From: Flavobacteriales bacterium UBA7443
Lineage (GTDB): Bacteria; Bacteroidota; Bacteroidia; Flavobacteriales_D; Sanyastnellaceae
Assembly: GCA_002477505.1 (NCBI GenBank)
Contig: DLQB01000160.1
Span: 1-7,741, forward strand
Reading direction: 5' to 3'
DNA: 7,741 nucleotides
Position 1 is the first letter of the stretch, and every line of letters begins with the position of its first letter. The notes under the pieces are model-generated. The model was not told where the DNA came from. It ran no database searches and worked only from the letters and a program-made list of their open reading frames with translations. Made by a program: the position numbers and the translations under genes. Below are positions 5,050-7,741 of this stretch, one piece after another.

Positions 5050-7050
5050 ATGACCCCTCCTAATAACCTCGTTATCCGATTCTTCGGAGCCCTTGCCCTC
5101 ATCTGGGTGATGCCACTTGCTCAGCACGCGCAAGAATCAGGAACCATTCTCACGGTTGGCACCGAAGAAGTCAACGCAGCTGATTTCCAGCATGTGTTTT
5201 TGAAAAACAACCGAGACAGCGTCATAACAGAAGCCGCGCTCAACGAATACATGGAACTGTTCATCAATTTCAAGTTGAAAGTCCAGGCTGCGGAGGCGTT
5301 GGGCATGGATACCATTGAGACATTCCAGCGGGAACTGGCCGGTTATCGAACCCAGTTGGCACGTCCGTATTTGACCAATAATGACCTCTTGCAAGACTTG
5401 GTGAAGCAAGCTTGGGAGCGGCAACAAGAAGAAGTGCGCGCTCGCCACATTCTGGTTTCGTGCAGCGCGGAAGCTTCTGCTGCGGACACGCTCAAGGCAT
5501 ACAAGCGTGCGCTGGCCATGCGCAAACGTGTTGAAAACGGTGAAGACTTTCAAAAAGTAGCCCAATCAAAAGGCGGATCTGACGATCCAAGCGTCCGTGA
5601 TAACGGCGGAGACCTCGGTTGGTTCAGTGCCTTTCAAATGATTTATTCGTTCGAAGATGCCGCTTACAACACCCCTGTTGGCTCATTGAGCGAGATCGTT
5701 CGTACGCGCTACGGTTATCACGTCCTTGAAGTGACAGGAAGACGAGACGCCCGAGGAGAAATCCGAACCGCCCACATCATGATCCGCACCAAGGAAGGTT
5801 CATCCGAAGACGAGGCAGCTCAGGCCGAAAGCCGCATCGGACAGGTTTATGACTTGCTCCAAAACGGCTTGCCTTGGGAGGAACTCGCCATGAAAATGTC
5901 GGAAGACGCCACCACCTCCGGGAAAGGAGGTGAGCTACCCTGGTTCGGCACCGGAAAAATGGTCGAGGAATTTGAGAATGCTGCCTTTGGTCTGAAAGCC
6001 GACGAGGCCATCTCACGGCCATTTCAAACATCGTACGGATGGCACATTGTCAAGCGACTGGAATACCGTGCACCGTTGGATTTCGAGGCATCCAAAAGGG
6101 AACTTCAAAAGCGCGTCAGCCGAGACAGCCGCTCCGAATTGACCCGAACCTCCTTCCTTCAGAACCTCAAAGTAGAATATGGCTTCACAGCAAACACGGC
6201 TGCACTGACCAGCGTCAAGCGTTATGCTGAGCGCCAAGACAGCGTTTTCTTTCCCAACCACGAATTGAAAATTGGACGAAGCAGCGATCGGACCAAAACA
6301 TTGGTCACCCTCGCCGGACAAACCGCCACAGTGCAAGACTTCGCAGATTACCTCAACAAAGCCAAAATCCGGAACCTGGAAAAAGCGACCGGTGAAGTAA
6401 TCGATGAACAGTTTCAAATTTGGTCAGAGAAACTGATGCTCGACTATGAAGACACGCAATTGGAGGCAAAACACAATGACTTTCGCCTGCTCATGGAGGA
6501 ATACCATGATGGCATTTTACTCTTTGAATTGACCGACGAGAAAGTCTGGAGCCGAGCGGTCAAGGACACTGCCGGACTCGAAACCTTTCATGCGGCCCAC
6601 CGCAATGATTTCATGTGGGGACCAAGAGCAGAAGTAACCATCTTCACCTGTGCCAATGACAAGGTGGTAAAAGCCACCAAGAAAGCCATCAAAAAAGGCA
6701 AAGACCTGGTGGCCTTTCAGCGTGAGGCAAATGCGGAAAACAGCACGGCGGTGCGCATGGAGTCTGGACTGTTTAGCGAAGGTGAAAACAACTGGGCAGA
6801 CCAAATTTTGGCCGAAAATGCTGCGGGAACGCTGTCCACGGGAACAGCAACCTATGAGGGGGCCGGCGGCGAAACCATTGTGGTGTACATCCAAGATTTG
6901 CGCGACGCAGAACCCAAGTCGCTGATGGAAGCCCGTGGGCAGGTAATTGCTGCTTACCAAGACTTTTTGGAAGCCGAATGGATCCGTGAGCTGCGAGGCA
7001 ATACAACCGTTGAAATCAACCGTGATTTGTTGCAAAACCTAGCGGATTGA
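5050..7050 (+). CDS. Periplasmic SurA/PpiC-type peptidyl-prolyl cis-trans isomerase (two parvulin domains)
   Basis: A 666-residue exported foldase, expected to help outer-membrane and secreted proteins fold in the periplasm. A signal peptide spans about residues 1-27 (hydrophobic FFGALALIWV, cleavage near AQHA-QE). Residues 33-125 form a helical SurA-like chaperone region. Parvulin domain 1 spans about 129-228 (ARHILV, NGGDLGWF, YGYHVLEV) and domain 2 about 238-338 (TAHIMI, GGELPWF, YGWHIVKR); both keep the paired His of active parvulins. The remainder contains EEYHDGILLFELTDEKVW (483-500), a stretch I recall as typical of flavobacterial homologues, and a module at about 513-620 resembling a parvulin that has lost its His residues. 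The frame is open back to an ATG at 4978, next to the guaB stop, but that would add 24 polar residues before the signal peptide, so ATG 5050 is chosen. It probably shares a transcript with guaB and the downstream lipoprotein. Confidence 0.9.
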   Translation: MTPPNNLVIRFFGALALIWVMPLAQHAQESGTILTVGTEEVNAADFQHVFLKNNRDSVITEAALNEYMELFINFKLKVQAAEALGMDTIETFQRELAGYRTQLARPYLTNNDLLQDLVKQAWERQQEEVRARHILVSCSAEASAADTLKAYKRALAMRKRVENGEDFQKVAQSKGGSDDPSVRDNGGDLGWFSAFQMIYSFEDAAYNTPVGSLSEIVRTRYGYHVLEVTGRRDARGEIRTAHIMIRTKEGSSEDEAAQAESRIGQVYDLLQNGLPWEELAMKMSEDATTSGKGGELPWFGTGKMVEEFENAAFGLKADEAISRPFQTSYGWHIVKRLEYRAPLDFEASKRELQKRVSRDSRSELTRTSFLQNLKVEYGFTANTAALTSVKRYAERQDSVFFPNHELKIGRSSDRTKTLVTLAGQTATVQDFADYLNKAKIRNLEKATGEVIDEQFQIWSEKLMLDYEDTQLEAKHNDFRLLMEEYHDGILLFELTDEKVWSRAVKDTAGLETFHAAHRNDFMWGPRAEVTIFTCANDKVVKATKKAIKKGKDLVAFQREANAENSTAVRMESGLFSEGENNWADQILAENAAGTLSTGTATYEGAGGETIVVYIQDLRDAEPKSLMEARGQVIAAYQDFLEAEWIRELRGNTTVEINRDLLQNLAD

Positions 7051-7055
7051 GCTTG

Positions 7056-7741
7056 GTGCTTGCGGTTCGACGGATGCATTGGGCCTGGTTCTCACTCCTC
7101 GTGGGAATCGCACTCATGAGCTGCGATCAAAATGACGAGCGTTCCATTCTCAATGAGCCTATTGCCGCTCGTGCTTATGATCAAAACCTACCGCTAAGTG
7201 AAATTGAGAATCACATCCCTCTCGGAACTTCATCGGCAGATTCCATCACCATGGCCTCGCGGTATATGGATCAGTGGATTCGTGAACAAGTCATGGTCCA
7301 CCAAGCCGAGCTGTGGCTTCCTGAGAATGAAACAGACTTCACACGTGAACTCGCATCGTACCGGAACGCATTGATCCTGCACGCCTACAAGGAGCGATAC
7401 GTAAACGAACGCTTGAACAGCGAAGTGTCCGATGAAGACGCCGCGGCTTATTACGATCGAAACAAGAGCTCATTCATCCTTACCGATTACAGCGTTCGGG
7501 TTATTTTCATCCATGCGCCGGCTGTTTTGGACGCTCTAATGGATCCCATCCGGGAAGCGATGACCTCGCTGGACTCCTCGCAATTCCTGTCCATGGAACG
7601 TTGGTGCGTCGAAAATGCAGCGGCCTTCTCGTTGACCGACGACATCTGGTGGACTCTGGGTGATTTAACCAAGGAAGTGCCTCTTGAACTGTATCGGGCT
7701 GAATCGCAAATCGCTCGCCGGCGCCCCATTGAATTCGAAGC
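7056..7741 (+). CDS. Parvulin-associated (SurA N-terminal-like) lipoprotein, 3' end outside window
   Basis: The frame stays open from just after the previous stop to the window end, so the gene is 3'-truncated. The start is uncertain. ATG 7074 gives MHWAWFSLLVGIALMSC with no basic residue before the hydrophobic core; GTG 7056 adds MLAVRR, giving a normal basic n-region, and sits 5 bases after the upstream stop. Either way a lipobox (ALMSC) predicts a signal peptidase II lipoprotein. The mature part begins PIAARAYDQNLPLSEIENHI, then LGTSSADSITMASRYMDQWI and AYKERYVNERL, followed by SDEDAAAYYDRNKSSFIL. This matches the N-terminal chaperone layout of SurA/PpiC proteins and a conserved flavobacterial protein encoded next to the large parvulin. 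No parvulin active-site motifs (HIL, GGDLGW, GYH) are visible in the ~228 residues seen, so it may be a chaperone without isomerase activity. It is presumably cotranscribed with the preceding foldase gene. Confidence 0.8.
   Translation, partial: MLAVRRMHWAWFSLLVGIALMSCDQNDERSILNEPIAARAYDQNLPLSEIENHIPLGTSSADSITMASRYMDQWIREQVMVHQAELWLPENETDFTRELASYRNALILHAYKERYVNERLNSEVSDEDAAAYYDRNKSSFILTDYSVRVIFIHAPAVLDALMDPIREAMTSLDSSQFLSMERWCVENAAAFSLTDDIWWTLGDLTKEVPLELYRAESQIARRRPIEFE

Overview
The window looks like a chromosomal segment from a member of the Bacteroidota, most likely a flavobacterium-like marine or environmental lineage with roughly balanced GC. Four things point there: a T9SS type B (gliding-motility-associated) C-terminal sorting domain, a BY-kinase with a very tyrosine-rich tail, TAnnTTTG -7 promoter boxes of the Bacteroidota type, and a guaB / parvulin / lipoprotein gene order that I recall from flavobacterial genomes. 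All genes are on the + strand.

Layout: (1) 2-1072, the 3' part of a polysaccharide-biosynthesis tyrosine autokinase (Wzc/BY-kinase family) whose N-terminal half lies upstream of the window. (2) 1211-3358, a large secreted protein made of about six fibronectin-III-like modules with a C-terminal T9SS type B sorting domain. (3) 3502-4977, guaB, IMP dehydrogenase with its CBS pair and complete active site. It is preceded by a -7 box and a short leader unusually dense in inverted repeats. (4) 5050-7050, a periplasmic SurA/PpiC-type peptidyl-prolyl isomerase with two parvulin domains and a C-terminal part that looks like a third, catalytically dead parvulin-like module. (5) 7056-7741 (cut by the window end), a lipoprotein related to the SurA/PpiC N-terminal chaperone region, starting a few bases after gene 4 and clearly in the same transcription unit.

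How the parts fit: genes 1 and 2 concern the cell surface (exopolysaccharide export control; a secreted, possibly surface-attached adhesin-like protein). guaB is central purine metabolism and appears to open a unit that continues into periplasmic folding factors (genes 4 and 5), which in this phylum would serve outer-membrane protein biogenesis. No mobile elements, CRISPR arrays, tRNA or rRNA genes are visible, and no stretch over 300 bases lacks a gene. I see no clearly new multi-gene system. The points most worth a second look are the guaB leader, the hexanucleotide repeat encoding the kinase tail, and the degenerate modules of the parvulin and T9SS proteins.
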